Origin: Parvularia atlantis | Lineage: Eukaryota; Opisthokonta; Rotosphaerida | Assembly: GCA_943704415.1 (NCBI GenBank) | Contig: CALSCO010000101.1 | Coordinates: forward strand, 1-41,738 | Direction: 5' to 3' | Length of the DNA: 41,738 bases | Part shown: in pieces, positions 21,799 to 32,259 of the stretch | How positions within the stretch are numbered: position 1 is the stretch's first letter | Layout: each line of letters begins with the position of its first letter | Notes under the pieces: generated by a model | What the model saw: the letters and a program-made list of their open reading frames with translations, nothing else | Databases searched by the model: none | Told to the model about the DNA's origin: nothing | Position numbers and translations under genes: made by a program

Positions 21799-23920
21799 TC
21801 AATCGAGGACATAGGGCTGTTCGACGCTCCCGGCTCGCCGTGGCCCTGCACGCGCGACGGCGGTCGTCAGTCACACCCGCGCTCGTGCAGCCCGCGTGTG
21901 CGCACCTTGTGGCGACGCTGCACTGCCGCTCCCACCGCCGCCGTCCATGTCACCGCCGTCGGCGCTGTCGTCCTCCTCCTCCTCGTCCACTGGCAACGCG
22001 TTCGGTGTCGACTTGAGCGCAGCCTTCGTCGCGAGGTGCTTGCGCGGCGCCTTGCCGGACGTGTGGTTTCGGCGGGTAACGGGGACGTGACAGATTCTTG
22101 GCGCTGGGACCACGGGCGTCCTCGGTGCGGCGTTCGCGGGCACAGCATTCGGCACGAGCCACAACGGCACCGGGCGCGGTGCCGCGGCGGCTGGTGCTGG
22201 TGCCGGTCTCGGTGCAAGTCTCGGCACCGCCGACGCGGGTGGTGCGGCGTACGGACGGCGAGCCATGCCGGGTTGCAGCGGTGCTGGCGCGTAGACAGGC
22301 GCTGGTCGCGGTGCAGGCGCAGCTGGCGCGGGTGCGACGGCTGGTCGCACGGCTGCGGAGACCGCCGCTGCCGCAGCTGTCGCGAGCACACCCAGAGGCG
22401 CGCTGGGCACGCTCAGCGCCGTGATCGCGGTCGCGTCCAGCGCCTTGGCCGCGGCCACTCGCTCTTCGTACGCGCGTCGCCCGGCCTCGTCAAAGTCCTG
22501 CGCGGCGACCTGCGCACTGCGGTGTCAGTGTGATGGAGCAGAGGCGCCGTCCGAGCGCACCCGCTCGATCATGTTCTGCACCGTCCGGTTGAACGACGCC
22601 GTGCGGATATCCTCGCGGCACGTCGGGCAGCTTGCCGTGCGCGATTTGCTGCGGCACTCTGCGCGAGCGAGAGTTGGGGCGTGCGCGTGTGCGCGGGTCA
22701 TGGGCAGCACGCACGGACGATCCAGTTCTGCAGACACGCTTTGCAAAACAGGTGTGAGCAGTTGAGCAGATACGGCATGACGAGCCAGTCCTGGCAGACG
22801 TCGCACATCGACTCGCTCTGCGCGCGGACGCGGCTGAGAAGCGGCTCACACGCAGCGCGGGGGGGCCAGCCGCACCTCCGTCGTCTCCTGGATGTGCTTG
22901 CGCTTGCTCGCCGCCGCGGCCGCCGCCTCCTCGGCCGCGCGAGCGCGCTGCATCGCCTCATCGGCCTCGCGCACCTTGGCCGCGGCCAGCTCCTCGGCCT
23001 GGCGCTTCTCCTCGGCCAGGCGGGCCAACTGCTCCCTCTGCGCGCGCGCACGTCGGCTTGGATGAGCGCGTAGCGAGACGCACCTCAGCGTTGCGCTGCG
23101 CCTCCTCGGCGCGCCGCCGCTCCTCGGTCTCGCGCTCCATCCGCGCGCGCTCCTCCTGCGATGCGCGCTGCACCAGGAAGCGGCGCGTCTCGGCCTCGTC
23201 TTCCTGCCTGCTGAGCGCACTCTGCGCGGTGCCGCTGCGCGTGGGCGATCGCAAGACGGCCTGCTGCGCGCGCGCGCGCGCGTGAGCACCGGCGTAGTGC
23301 GGCGAAGGCTGCACCTTGAGCGACACGGCGTTCGCGGGCGGGTTGATCGGCGGCACGGGCGACGCGTCGGGCAGCGACCCGACCGTCGACTGCAGCTGCG
23401 GCGCCGGTGCGGGCGACGCCGTCCCTGCCGGCGGCGCAGTGGTCGTCGTTGTGGGCGTGAGGACGAAGCGGAAGATGGCGTCGGTGTCGGGCATCTGCTG
23501 CATCGCCTGGCCGACGGCGACGGGCCGCGCGCCGCCGAGCGCTATCTCGTCGCCGTCCTGTTGTTGGCGGCGACGACGGCAATCAGCGAGCGAACGAGCG
23601 GCGCAGACGGCGCACGTTGAGCAGCGCGCTCTTGACGCGGACGCGGTTGACGAGCACACCGTTGACGCTGTCGTTGTCGCGCAGCTCGTACCGTCCCGGC
23701 GCGATGCGCTGCACGACGGCGTGCCGCCGCGAGACGATCGTCCCGCGCAGGCTCTGCATCGCGCCCGTCCGTCAGCCACGGCGCGGCGCCCATCGCGCAG
23801 GGACCGACGCGCCTCGACGCAGCCCTCGCCCAGCGCCGTGTCGCGGCCGAGCACGACGGGCGCGTCTCGGTCGACGGCGATCGTCTCGGCCGAGCGCGCC
23901 GTGCCGCGCCGCACGAGCAT
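21799..23920 (-). CDS. FHA-RING E3 ubiquitin ligase, RNF8/CHFR-like
   Basis: The N-terminus is an FHA phosphopeptide-binding domain: VVLGRDTALGEGCVEARRLR, then VSRRHAVVQRI and LRDNDSVNGVLVNRVRVKS. The Gly-Arg, Ser-Arg-x-His and Asn-Gly binding positions are all present. A Pro/Thr-rich linker leads to a long charged coiled coil (EERARMERETEERRRAEEAQ, REQLARLAEEKRQAEELAAA). A C3HC4 RING follows: MCDVCQDW, NCSHLFCKACLQNW and SCPTCREDI, with all eight zinc ligands. The order FHA, coiled coil, RING matches RNF8, which recruits repair factors at DNA breaks. The tail after the RING is long, Ala/Pro-rich and acidic (DEEEEDDSADGGD), unlike vertebrate RNF8. Its stop lies 80 bp from that of RPA1, another DNA-damage protein. 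The start at 23920 places the FHA domain within 20 residues of the N-terminus. Confidence 0.85.
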
Positions 23921-23974
23921 CGGGACGCGCGACGAGCGGCGGCGGCTGCGCGTGGCGCGCGATTCGTGAGCGGA

Positions 23975-24003
23975 TTCGAGACTTTTCTAATATACAATTC
24001 TAG
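23975..24003 (-). promoter_or_regulatory. AT-rich promoter island of the FHA-RING gene
   Basis: A rare AT-rich island in this GC-rich window contains TTGTATATTAGAAAAG read on the minus strand. It includes a TATA-like TATATTA and lies about 65 bp upstream of the FHA-RING start codon. It occupies the only same-strand intergenic gap (94 bp) in the window. Confidence 0.45.
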
Positions 24004-24014
24004 CGTACAGCGTG

Positions 24015-26887
24015 CTAGCGCGGACCCGGCGAGAGCGCGCCGCTGCTCGACGAGGCCAGGCTGCTGCCGGAGGACGACGTGGTCGCGGTGCGCTGCATGA
24101 TGGGCATGCCTGCGAGCGCGCGCGTGTAAGACCGGCCGCGCGACACAGAGAGACGCGGCGCACCTGGGATGGGCTTGGTGCTTTTGCGGATGAGCTGGTT
24201 CTCGCGACGGCGCACGTTCTGCTCGCGCCGCTGCACGTCCTTCTCCTTCTCGAGCAGCATGCGCTCGCGGGTGCTGGTGCGGCCCTCAGCACCCAGCCGC
24301 CACGGCCGGCCGCGCGCACCTCATCTGCTCCGAGTTCTCGCGCGACACAAACTGCTGGATGCGCTCTTGCCACCCGTGCTGGCGCTGCTTGAACTCGTTG
24401 CCTTGCCATGCTCGTCAGCAGAGCACGCTGCACCCACACTGCGAGCAAGGAGGGCGCACCAGGCTGCGACGCAAACGGGCTCGACGACACGTCCAGCAGC
24501 AGGCGCAGGATCTCGGTGAACGACGGCCGCTTGCTCGCCTCGAGCTCGAAGCAGCTGCTCATGAGCTGGCACATGACCACGGGCATGCCCTGCAGGTTTG
24601 TCGGCAGCTGCACACCGCACGCCGTGAGCCGCACACGCGAGCCCACGCACACATGCACGCCCGAGTTGCACCTTGAGCGTCCCGTTGCCGACGCGGAAGG
24701 CGATGGCCACTTGCGGCATTCCGTTGAACGGGATCTCGCGCGTGAGCAGCTCCCACACGACCACGCCGTAGCTCCACACGTCGACCTTCTCCGAGCTGGC
24801 CTCGTTGCGGATCATCTCGGGCGCCATCCAGCCGTACGTCCCGGCCATCGTCATCTTCGTCTCGTGCCCGAGCTCACGCGACACGCCAAAATCGGTGATC
24901 TTGAGGTCGCCATTGTCGGCCACCTGTGCGTGCGCGCGCACCTCACGCTCAGCCCGCGGCTGCTGTCTGCATGCCCGGAGGCGTGCGCACCAGGATGTTG
25001 TTGCTCTTCAGGTCGCGGTGCACGATCTGTCGCGGCGCACCCCGGTGCAGGTACTCCATGCCCGAGGCGATCTGCCGCGCCCAGTCGAGCACGAGGCCGG
25101 GCGTCATGCTGAACGAGGCCTGGCTCGCGGGGTCAGGTGCGCACGACAGGCGGCGGCAGCGACGCGCACGTTGTGCAGCAGGTCGTACAGGCACCCGCGC
25201 TCGGCGTACTCCATCACGATGCACATGTTGGTCGGGTCGGTGCACGCGCCGTAGAAGCGCACGACGTGCCTGTGACTCAGTTGGCTGCGGCGCAGTGTCA
25301 AGCAGCGGCCGAGCCGCGCGCAGCGCACACGCAGACCTCAGCAGCTCGGCCTCCATGATCGACGTGTTGCTGATCAGCTTCTTGATCGCCACGCGCTGCC
25401 CGTTGTACATGCCCACGAAGACCGAGCCCGACGCGCCCTGGCCGATGCGCTTGCCGATCTGCGCAAATGGCGCGCTCAGCCCGCCCGGCTTGTGCACCGG
25501 CACCATGCGCGCAGACCTGCAGCTCCTCGTAAGGGATCTCGAAGCGCGGCAGCGGCGAGGCCGTATCGGACCGTGCCAGTGCGCCTGATGACGGGCGCGT
25601 AAGCGGCACGTAGAGGGGCGAAGATTGGGCGCGCACCGGCCTTAAGCCGCGGCGGCGATGCCCCATTGACGGCCGAAAAGCGCCGGCGCAGGCTGTCGAC
25701 GTTGAATGAGCCAAACAGGCTTCGCAGTGTCGAGGGCTCGGTCGGCGAGAGCTCGTGCGGGCCCATCTGCGGCGACGACTTGGCGACGAGCATGGCCTCG
25801 CCGCGCCGCATCTGGTCCACGTTCATCTACGGTGCACGGTCAGGGGCGCACGCGCGGACGGCGCACGCCACCTCGATCGCGTAGAACGCGGCGGCGATGA
25901 GGGCGGCGAGCACGATCGTTGTGATGATCATGGACGGCTTGACGGCATTGAAGCGCAGCTTGGGCGCGAGCAACGGGCTGCGCGCGTGCGGTCAGGCACC
26001 GACGTGCACGAGTGCGGACGCACTTGGTGTTGTCGGGCTCGCCGACGTAGTGCAGGGACATGATGCCGCTGCATACGACAAACACCGCCGCAAACAGCAC
26101 TGTCACAACCACAAACGTCCGCCCGAGGCTGTACGTGCGGTGCCTCCCGCGCCTGCCGCACTGTGAGCACAGCAGAACGCTGCGCGTGGGAGTGGCGCGC
26201 ACCGCATGTTGACGAGCAGCAGGAACATGAACCAGATGCCGGCCAGGTAGCTGTAGGCCTCGCGCGAGACAACGATCAGCGCGCAGAACGGCCCGAAGCT
26301 GAGGAAGAGCGGGCGGAGCGAGAGCGGGTCGACGACGTAGATGATGCGCGATATCTGCGCACAACGCTAAGCCGCGCTGCGCCGCGCACGACCAGCGAGG
26401 CGCCCCGCACTTCGAGCGTCATGAACGCCGTCACCCAGTAGAAGAGCGAGTTGAGCACACTGATCTGTGGCGCCAGGTCGCTGACCTTGAACAGCAGCAG
26501 CACGACGTACTGCAACGCGCGCGCTGAGCGAACGTGCGCGAAGGGGACGCGGGCGCACACCATGATCCCGTAGTGCACGAGCAGCGGGAAGAGCGGCGTG
26601 CCAAACACGCCGTGGTCCGCCGCCGCGCCCGCCGGCAGCTGCTGCGCCATGTCGCGGCCCTGTTCAGCACTGGCGCGTCCCACGCGCGCCGCACGCGCAC
26701 CGAGTCGAACAGCGTGCTGTCGCGCCGCATCATCTGCCGCCGCGTCCACCGCGTCTGCTGCTGCTGCTGCTGTGGCGGCGGCGACGCAGAGCGCGGCCGG
26801 CCGCGTCGGGCGCCCGCGCCCTGCGCGAGAGCGAGCGGCGTGAGCGCGCCACGCGACTCGTCTCTCTGGCGCCACCCGCACCGCCAT
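24015..26887 (-). CDS. Multi-pass membrane receptor-like TKL protein kinase
   Basis: The N-terminal part (exons at about 25870-26887) starts [18 protein letters not shown] and reads through at least six hydrophobic segments: [84 protein letters not shown] and [21 protein letters not shown] 45-bp intron (CTGAC, ending TAG) then joins it to [12 protein letters not shown] and a complete TKL kinase. The kinase has [52 protein letters not shown] and [19 protein letters not shown], closest in style to MAP3K12/13 (DLK/LZK). A coiled coil ([20 protein letters not shown]) and a Ser-rich tail follow. With an Arg-rich N-terminus and six spans, both ends would be cytoplasmic. As two genes they would have to abut with no spacer at all, which I consider unlikely. 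An alternative start is 26901. Confidence 0.75.
26080..26121 (-). repeat. 42-bp exon segment with a perfect inverted copy at 27118-27159
   Basis: This part of the kinase gene encodes [14 protein letters not shown] of a membrane span. The same 42 bases occur once more, base for base, on the opposite strand at 27118-27159, about 1 kb away. Flanks differ on both sides. Confidence 0.9.
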
Positions 26888-27117
26888 GACGAAAGTCCCA
26901 TCGGCGATGATCGCTACGCCAACATGACCACCGTGACGCTCGCGCGTCGCGCGTTGCGGGCTGCATTGCGCGCTGCGTTGCGCGCTTGCTCGGCGGGTCG
27001 CAAGCGAAGTGAGTGCGAGGCGCTGGTCGTGGTTGGTGGACGCGGCGGGCGTGGCTGGAGCTGGCGCTCGACCGTGCAAGGTAGCGGGCGGCACACACCG
27101 GTCAGAAGTTTTCAGGA

Positions 27118-27159
27118 CGGACGTTTGTGGTTGTGACAGTGCTGTTTGCGGCGGTGTTT
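27118..27159 (+). repeat. 42-bp inverted copy of membrane-kinase exon sequence
   Basis: The segment is identical over 42 bases to the minus-strand exon at 26080-26121 and reads in the sense direction on the plus strand. It runs straight into T13 and then G12 where the gene continues differently. It lies in the shared promoter region of the kinase gene and uL3m. Confidence 0.9.
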
Positions 27160-27181
27160 TTTTTTTTTTGGGGGGGGGGGG
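27157..27181 (+). repeat. T13-G12 homopolymer junction
   Basis: Thirteen T (27157-27169) are followed directly by twelve G (27170-27181). The first three T also belong to the 42-bp copy. A transition of this kind is unusual in natural sequence and may mark a repair or replication event, or an assembly or cloning artefact. Confidence 0.85.
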
Positions 27182-27222
27182 TTCCGCGACTCTTGTTTCG
27201 GGGCCCGTTCAAGAGGTCGAGT

Positions 27223-27325
27223 GCAGCAGAGCGCAGCAGCAGAGCGCAGCAGCAGAGCGCAGCAGCAGAGCGCAGCAGAGCGCAGCAGCAGAGCGCAGCA
27301 GCAGAGCGCAGCAGCAGAGCGCAGC
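27223..27325 (+). repeat. CAG-rich minisatellite (GCAGCAGCAGAGC units)
   Basis: About eight units of 10 or 13 bp, CAGCAGAGCG and CAGCAGCAGAGCG, are repeated with almost no divergence, which suggests recent expansion. The array lies about 80 bp upstream of the uL3m start codon. Confidence 0.9.
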
Positions 27326-27405
27326 CCTCTGTGTAATTACACGGTGCTGCTGTACATCCAGTGACAGCCTGTTTACACAGGGCCACGGATCACGCGCATC
27401 GCAGC

Positions 27406-28581
27406 ATGTCGGTGCAGCGGGTGCGCCGCCTCTGCAGCCCGCGCCGCCGCGAGCCCGCTGCTCACGGCGCTGACGCCGCGGCAGGTGCGGCGCACGGGCG
27501 TCGTGGCCGTGAAGCGCGGCATGCTCGGCCTGTGGGACACGTGGGGCGTGCGGCACCCGGTGACGGTGCTGCAGCTGGACGACGTGCAGGTCGTGCAGGC
27601 CAAGGCCGCGCCGACCGACGGGCACTTTGCGCTGCAGCTGGGCGCCACGTCCAAGAAGGTGCGCCGCCGCCTCTGCTGCTGCTGTTGCCGCGTGACGTGA
27701 CACGGCGCCGCGCCGCCCGTGCAGCAAAAGAGCACGACGATGCCCGAGCGTGGGCACTTTGCGCGCGCCGGCGTGCGGCCGAAGCGCGTCCTCGTCGAGT
27801 TCCCCGTCACGTCCGACGCCCTCGTCGACGTCGGTGCGCGCCGTTTCGCCCTCGCGTCGGTGACGCTCACGGCGCGGCTCGTGTCGTGCCAGGCACGACC
27901 ATCAACGCGGCGCACTTTGTGCCCGGGCAGTACGTCGACGTCTGCGGCTACTCGTGCGTGCATCGCCGCCCGCGCTCGCGTGCGCTGACCGTCTCTACTC
28001 GCTACTCGCGCAGCATCGGCAAGGGCTTCCAGGGCCCGATGAAGCGCTGGGGCTTTGGCGGTGCGCCGTCGCCCGCCCGGCCGCGCCACGCGGCTTATCA
28101 CGCTCGATCGCAGGCCTGCCCGCGTCGCACGGCGTGTCGGTCTCGCACCGCTCGCACGGCGCGACGGGCCAGCGGCAGGACCCGGGCAAGGTGTTCAAGG
28201 GCAAGAAGATGGCCGGGCACATGGGTGTCGAGCGCACGACGATGCAGAACCTGCTGGTGTTCAAGGTGCGTGCCTGCGCGTTGCGTGTGGGCGCCTCACG
28301 CAGCGCACGCCCAGATTGACACGCTGCTCAACCTCGTCTATGTGCGCGGGCTCACGCCGGGGCACGTCGGCGCGTACGTGCGCATCACCGACGCGGTCAA
28401 GATGCCGGTGCGTGGCGCCGCGTGCGCGCCGCGTGCTATGCGCTGACCACGCGCACGCCAGGTGCCGCACAACGCGCCCTTCCCGACGTACCTCCCGGCG
28501 GTGCACGGCCCGCTCGCGCGCGAGCTCGTCATGCCCGTGAGCGAGCTCGACCCGATGGCAGCCGACGACGGCGCCGAGTGA
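27406..28581 (+). CDS. MRPL3: Mitochondrial large-subunit ribosomal protein uL3m
   Basis: This is a core protein of the mitochondrial large ribosomal subunit, bound near the peptidyl transferase centre. The spliced protein has the family order [20 protein letters not shown], then [63 protein letters not shown] and [10 protein letters not shown]. The pattern matches the MRPL3 branch (R-R-T-G at the start, GQYVDV, PFPTY near the end) more than cytosolic RPL3. The start at 27406 gives MSVQR joined through a 64-bp intron to VRRTGVVAV. It carries only a weak targeting signal. A more presequence-like frame ([18 protein letters not shown]) is open just upstream but lacks an ATG, so the N-terminus is uncertain. 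Confidence 0.88.
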
Positions 28582-28737
28582 GCCCTTTGGTGTGTGTCCC
28601 GTTCCGCCATCGGATCATGGGTGCGAGGGGAGACATGCGCGTGATGCGGACAGAAAAAGAAGGGCTAGCGGGAGGGCGGACGGGGGTGCGGGCTCGATCG
28701 ACGGCGCGCACACGCGTGCTGCACGTCGCGGCCGTGC

Positions 28738-29502
28738 TCAGAACTGGACCGAGCCGATCTTGTGCAGCCAGTCGAGGTACCTGGAGCGCACGCGCGCGCA
28801 CACGCATCAGATACACCGCGCAACGGGCACAGCGAGCGCCGCGCAACTCGTTGAACGAGATTGAGCCGTCGCCGTTCTCGTCGAGCGCCTTGAGGCACGC
28901 GTTGTAGTCCATCGTCGTGAACTTGCTCTTGACCAGGTCCGCGTGCAGCAGCTTGAACTCGTTCCGGTCGAGCGCGCCCGAGTGGTCCTGCGATCGAGCG
29001 GCTCAGCTGCGGACCGGCTCGCCGCGACCGCACCTTGTCGAACCACTGAAAGTAGCGCACGGCCGACTGCAGCGCGGGCTGCTCGATGGCCTTCTCGAGG
29101 CGCTTGAAGCGGTCGTTGTTGCGCCACCTGCACGCGCGCCGGCGCCGCCGTTGGCCATGGCACGCTGCCGGCGATGCGCGAGGGGCGCACCACTTGATGA
29201 ACTGGTCGTACGTGATCTCCTTGCCGCCGATGGTCTGGAGGGCCTGCCGGAGGGCGGTTCAGCGATGCCCTCCCGCGCGCGCACGACGCGCACAGCGCAC
29301 GCACCACCCCAACTTGCTCGTCATCCAGGAAATGCCCCATGTCGTAGCACATGCGGCGGAACTCGCGCGCGTCGATCTTGCCTGCACCGCACACCGCGCG
29401 CGCCATCGGCAACGGAGCAACACGCCGCGTCATCCACGCGCGCGCACCCGACCGGTCCGCGTCGTACTTCTCGAAGATGATCTTGCTCATCGGCTTGGCC
29501 AT
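28738..29502 (-). CDS. Four-EF-hand calcium-binding protein
   Basis: A compact acidic protein of about 175 residues is encoded in six exons. EF-hand 1 is YDADRSGKIDAREF, with Asp1, Asp3, Ser5 and Glu12 present. The second hand is degenerate (IGGKEITYDQFIKWW) and probably does not bind calcium. The third is FDKDHSGALDRNEFKLL. The fourth is the canonical DENGDGSISFNEYLDWL. The protein starts MAKPMSKIIFEKY, with no lipidation signal or membrane segment, and ends HKIGSVQF. The spacing suggests two EF-hand pairs, as in calmodulin-like and calcineurin-B-like sensors, but it is longer than calmodulin between hands 2 and 3 (WRNNDRFKRLEKAI). The binding partner cannot be told. It shares a 150-bp divergent spacer with DPH7. 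Confidence 0.88.
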
Positions 29503-29652
29503 GGTCGTGCGCGGGCGCTGCCGGTGCTGCGCGGGCTGCGCGGCGTGAGCGCGCGCGCGACAACGCGGGGTGAACGAGATCTGCAACGTGTGCAGATGGC
29601 TACATCCCAGCACTGTTCAAAGCACACGGGGTGGCAGACACATGCAGCGCGA

Positions 29653-29745
29653 ATGGCGGCGAAGCGTGACACGGCGCTGCCCGCCGACGTCGCCGAGTTT
29701 GCGGCGGCCGCGGCGCGCGTGTGGCTCGTGTGCGGGACGTACGAG

Positions 29746-29811
<66 letters not shown>

Positions 29812-30906
29812 CTGCTGCTGCTGCTGCTCCTTCTCGATCGTCGTGTGCGCTGACCACGCCGCTCCGCAGCTTGCGCACGGCGAGGCCGTGACGCCGACGC
29901 GGCGCGGGAGGCTGCTGCTGCACGACGTCGCGCTCGACGCGCCCGATAAGCTGCGGTGTGTGTGCGCGCGCGTGGAGGATGCTGCTGAGTGTGAGTGGCT
30001 AACGTCGATCGTGCCAGCGAGGTGCATCGCTGCGACGTGCCGGCCGTGCTCGACGCCAAGTGGCGCGCACGGGGCGATCAGCCGCTGCTCCTCGGCGCCG
30101 CGTTTGCATCGGGCGAAGGTGTGACGTGTCCCGCCGCCTGTCGCACGGCAGCTCACGCGCTGCGCGCAGTGCGCCTGTTTGAGCTGGACGCAGCGGCGGC
30201 GACGCTCGTGCCAACGACGAGCGCGCAGCTGCCGCCGGAAGACGCGCTGACGCTGTGCCTCTCGCTCGACTGGGCGCGCGACGGCGCGAGCGTGGACGCG
30301 GTCACGAGCGACTCGCGCGGGCGCGTGCAGACGTGGGCGCTGGCGCCGGACGGGCTGCGGCTGCTGTCGTGCTGGGCGGCGCACGAGTACGAGGCGTGGA
30401 TTGCAGTGGCCGACGCGCACCAGCCGGCCGTGGTGTGGTCGGGCGGCGACGACGCGCGGCTGCTGCAGTGGGACGTGCGCGCGCTGGGCGAGGGGCGACC
30501 GGTGCGCGAGCTGCGGCTGCACTCGGCCGGCGTGTGCAGCATCCAGAGCCACCCGACGGCCGCGCACCTGCTGCTGACGGGCGGCTACGACGATTGTGCG
30601 CTGCTGTGGGACGTGCGCGCGCTCGGGCGGCCGCTCGCGAGACGCAAGGCGGCCGGCGGCGTGTGGCGGATCAAGTGGCACCCGTCGGACGCGTCGCTGG
30701 TGGCGCTTGCGTGCATGTACGGCGGCGCAGAGGTTGTGCGGCTCGCGGCCGACCATCGCGACCTCACGCTCGTCGAGGCGTACACAGCGCACGGCTCAAT
30801 CACGTACGGCATTGACTGGCACCCGGTCGCACCCGATGTGCTCGCCTCGTGCTCGTTCTACGACCGCTCACTGCACCTGTGGCGCTGTGCGGGTACTGGA
30901 ACATGA
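29653..30906 (+). CDS. DPH7: Diphthine methylesterase, WD40 protein
   Basis: DPH7 (WDR85) removes the methyl ester from methylated diphthine on elongation factor 2, allowing the last amidation step of diphthamide synthesis in the cytosol. The protein of about 350 residues opens MAAKRDTALPADVAEF and forms WD40 blades. One blade carries WSGGDDARLLQWDVRA and the next LLTGGYDDCALLWDVRALG. The C-terminal blades contain GGVWRIKWHP, VALACMYGG and YGIDWHPVAPDVLASCSFYD. The pairing GGxWRxKWHP, then ACM, then YGxDW is diagnostic for DPH7 among WD40 proteins. The last exon is unusually long, without introns from about 30171 to the stop. The stop faces that of the esterase gene across 31 bp. Confidence 0.9.
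29747..29829 (+). repeat. (GT)n and (CTG)n microsatellites in the first DPH7 intron
   Basis: The 124-bp intron at 29746-29869 begins GTGCGTGTGTG, so the GT repeat grows straight out of the 5' splice site. It is followed by seven or eight CTG units, then the usual CTGAC and CAG. The repeats account for the extra length over the local norm of about 52 bp. Confidence 0.9.
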
Positions 30907-30937
30907 TGGAAAGCAGTTCGTCCACGAGACAGCGCGT

Positions 30938-32095
30938 TCACAGAGTGTAGCCCGTGAAGAAGCGCCAGATCTCGCGCGACGCGTCAATGTCGTCGCCGCG
31001 CGTGATCGGGCTCGACGGCCAGTACCAGTGGCGCGAGCCCACACTCGTGCACACGGTCACGTTGGTGCGCTGGCCGTTGGGCTGCGGGCGGCAGCCGGAC
31101 GTGTACGACTCGCACGTTGTGCGGCCGTTCTGGTATGTCACGACGCTCGTCTTGGCGCAGCCGTTCTTGACGAGCCAGTAATCGACCGTCTGGATCATGC
31201 CGTCGTAGGGCACAAGCAGGTCGTTCGTGCCGTGCAGGCTCAGCGACGGGATCGCGCGCGGCGGGTTGCACAGCGCGGGGAAGTCGGACACGGGCCACGG
31301 GCTGCGCGGCGCAGACGCTTCAGCGTGCGGGTCATCAGGCACAGAGCGCACGCGCACCTCGAGCCGGCCACGGGCGCGATCGCCGCAAACACGTCCGACG
31401 CGTCGCAGCCGAGGCGGTGCGACATGTAGCCGCCGTTCTGCGCGCCGCGCGTCAGCGTGAGCGTCCGCTCGCGAGCGCGGGCGCGGGCGCACGCTCATGC
31501 CCGTCACATAGACGCGGATCGGGTCGACCGAGCGCAGGCGCTTGGTCTCGTCGACGCACTTGCGGATGAAGAGCACGTCGTCGCGGTCGTCGGGGCCGCA
31601 GCAGACCGGGCCGGCGTTGAACGAGCTGCGCGCCAGCGCACGGGCGTCAGGAGGCGCATCCACCACCACGGCCGGCGATCCACGCACCGGTATGTGCCGC
31701 GCGGGTACATCACCAGGAAGCCCTTCTCCTCCGCGACGTCGTTCATATACGTGAAGATCTGCATGATCTGGCGCGGCCGACGCGCGTCAGCCGACGAGCG
31801 CCCGCGCGCACTCCCGCGAGAGCCGCACCTCGGGCTGGCCGACGAAGAAGTGCACGGTCGTGACGAGCGGCGTGGGCGCGCCGGCGCGGTACGTCGTGGG
31901 CGTGTAGAGCACGAACGAGCGGTTGCGACCCTCGTGCACGATGTAGTGCTCGGTCACGTTGCCGGGCGCGCGCATCGCCGTGCGCATCGCCGCCGCCATC
32001 ATCTCCTCAAAGTCGACGTCGTCCACGGCCGCCGCGCGCGCGCCGCCGGCCGCCAGCGCCGCCAGCGCGACCGCGACGAGCACGACGCGCAGCAT
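30938..32095 (-). CDS. Secreted PHB-depolymerase/feruloyl-esterase-like hydrolase
   Basis: An alpha/beta-hydrolase of about 290 residues. The N-terminus is a signal peptide (MLRVVLVAVALAALAAG, cleavage likely after GARA). Next come HYIVHEGRNRSFVLYTPTTY and PLVTTVHFFVGQPE, the opening strands typical of the esterase PHB family. The nucleophile elbow is VTGMSNGGYMSH, with catalytic Ser in GMSNG. The acid lies in LHGTNDLLVPYDG and the catalytic His in VGSRHWYWP. Cys pairs (PVCCGP, KNGC, TTCESYTSGC, VTVCTS) fit an extracellular disulphide-bonded enzyme. Substrate may be a bacterial polyester or plant feruloyl ester, for example from food. This is inference. The family is common in bacteria and fungi, so a horizontal origin is possible, but it now carries several spliceosomal introns of the local type. 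Confidence 0.87.
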
Positions 32096-32257
32096 CACGT
32101 GGTCGCCTATGCGGGGATGCGCGCAATGTGCGACGCCGTATTTGCAAGCATGGCGGAATCGACTCTCGATATTGTGACAGTGCCGCTCAGCTGCTGTTTT
32201 GGGAGCGTTCCTCTGGTCTCTCTCGCGGCTCTCTCGCGCGCCGTTGCCGCGTCGCCG

Positions 32258-32259
<2 letters not shown>

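Larger units (their letters stand above)
26888..27405. other. 518-bp divergent intergenic region rich in repeats
   Basis: The spacer lies between the membrane kinase gene (minus) and uL3m (plus). From left to right it holds a stretch of repeated GCGCGTTGCG-like words (26940-26990), the 42-bp copy of kinase exon sequence, a T13G12 homopolymer pair and a CAGCAGAGCG tandem array. I see no gene in it. Both promoters should lie here. Confidence 0.6.

Noticed and set aside
24015-26887. Separate membrane-protein gene (25829-26887) and kinase gene (24015-25826)
   Set aside because: They would abut with no spacer, while all other neighbours are at least 30 bp apart. The junction has a branch motif, an AG acceptor and matching phase, so one gene is favoured, at moderate confidence.
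27127-27336. Plus-strand frame encoding a hydrophobic peptide before uL3m
   Set aside because: It begins with the copied 42-bp exon fragment, runs through T13G12 and the minisatellite, and has no ATG, so it is a repeat-derived open frame.
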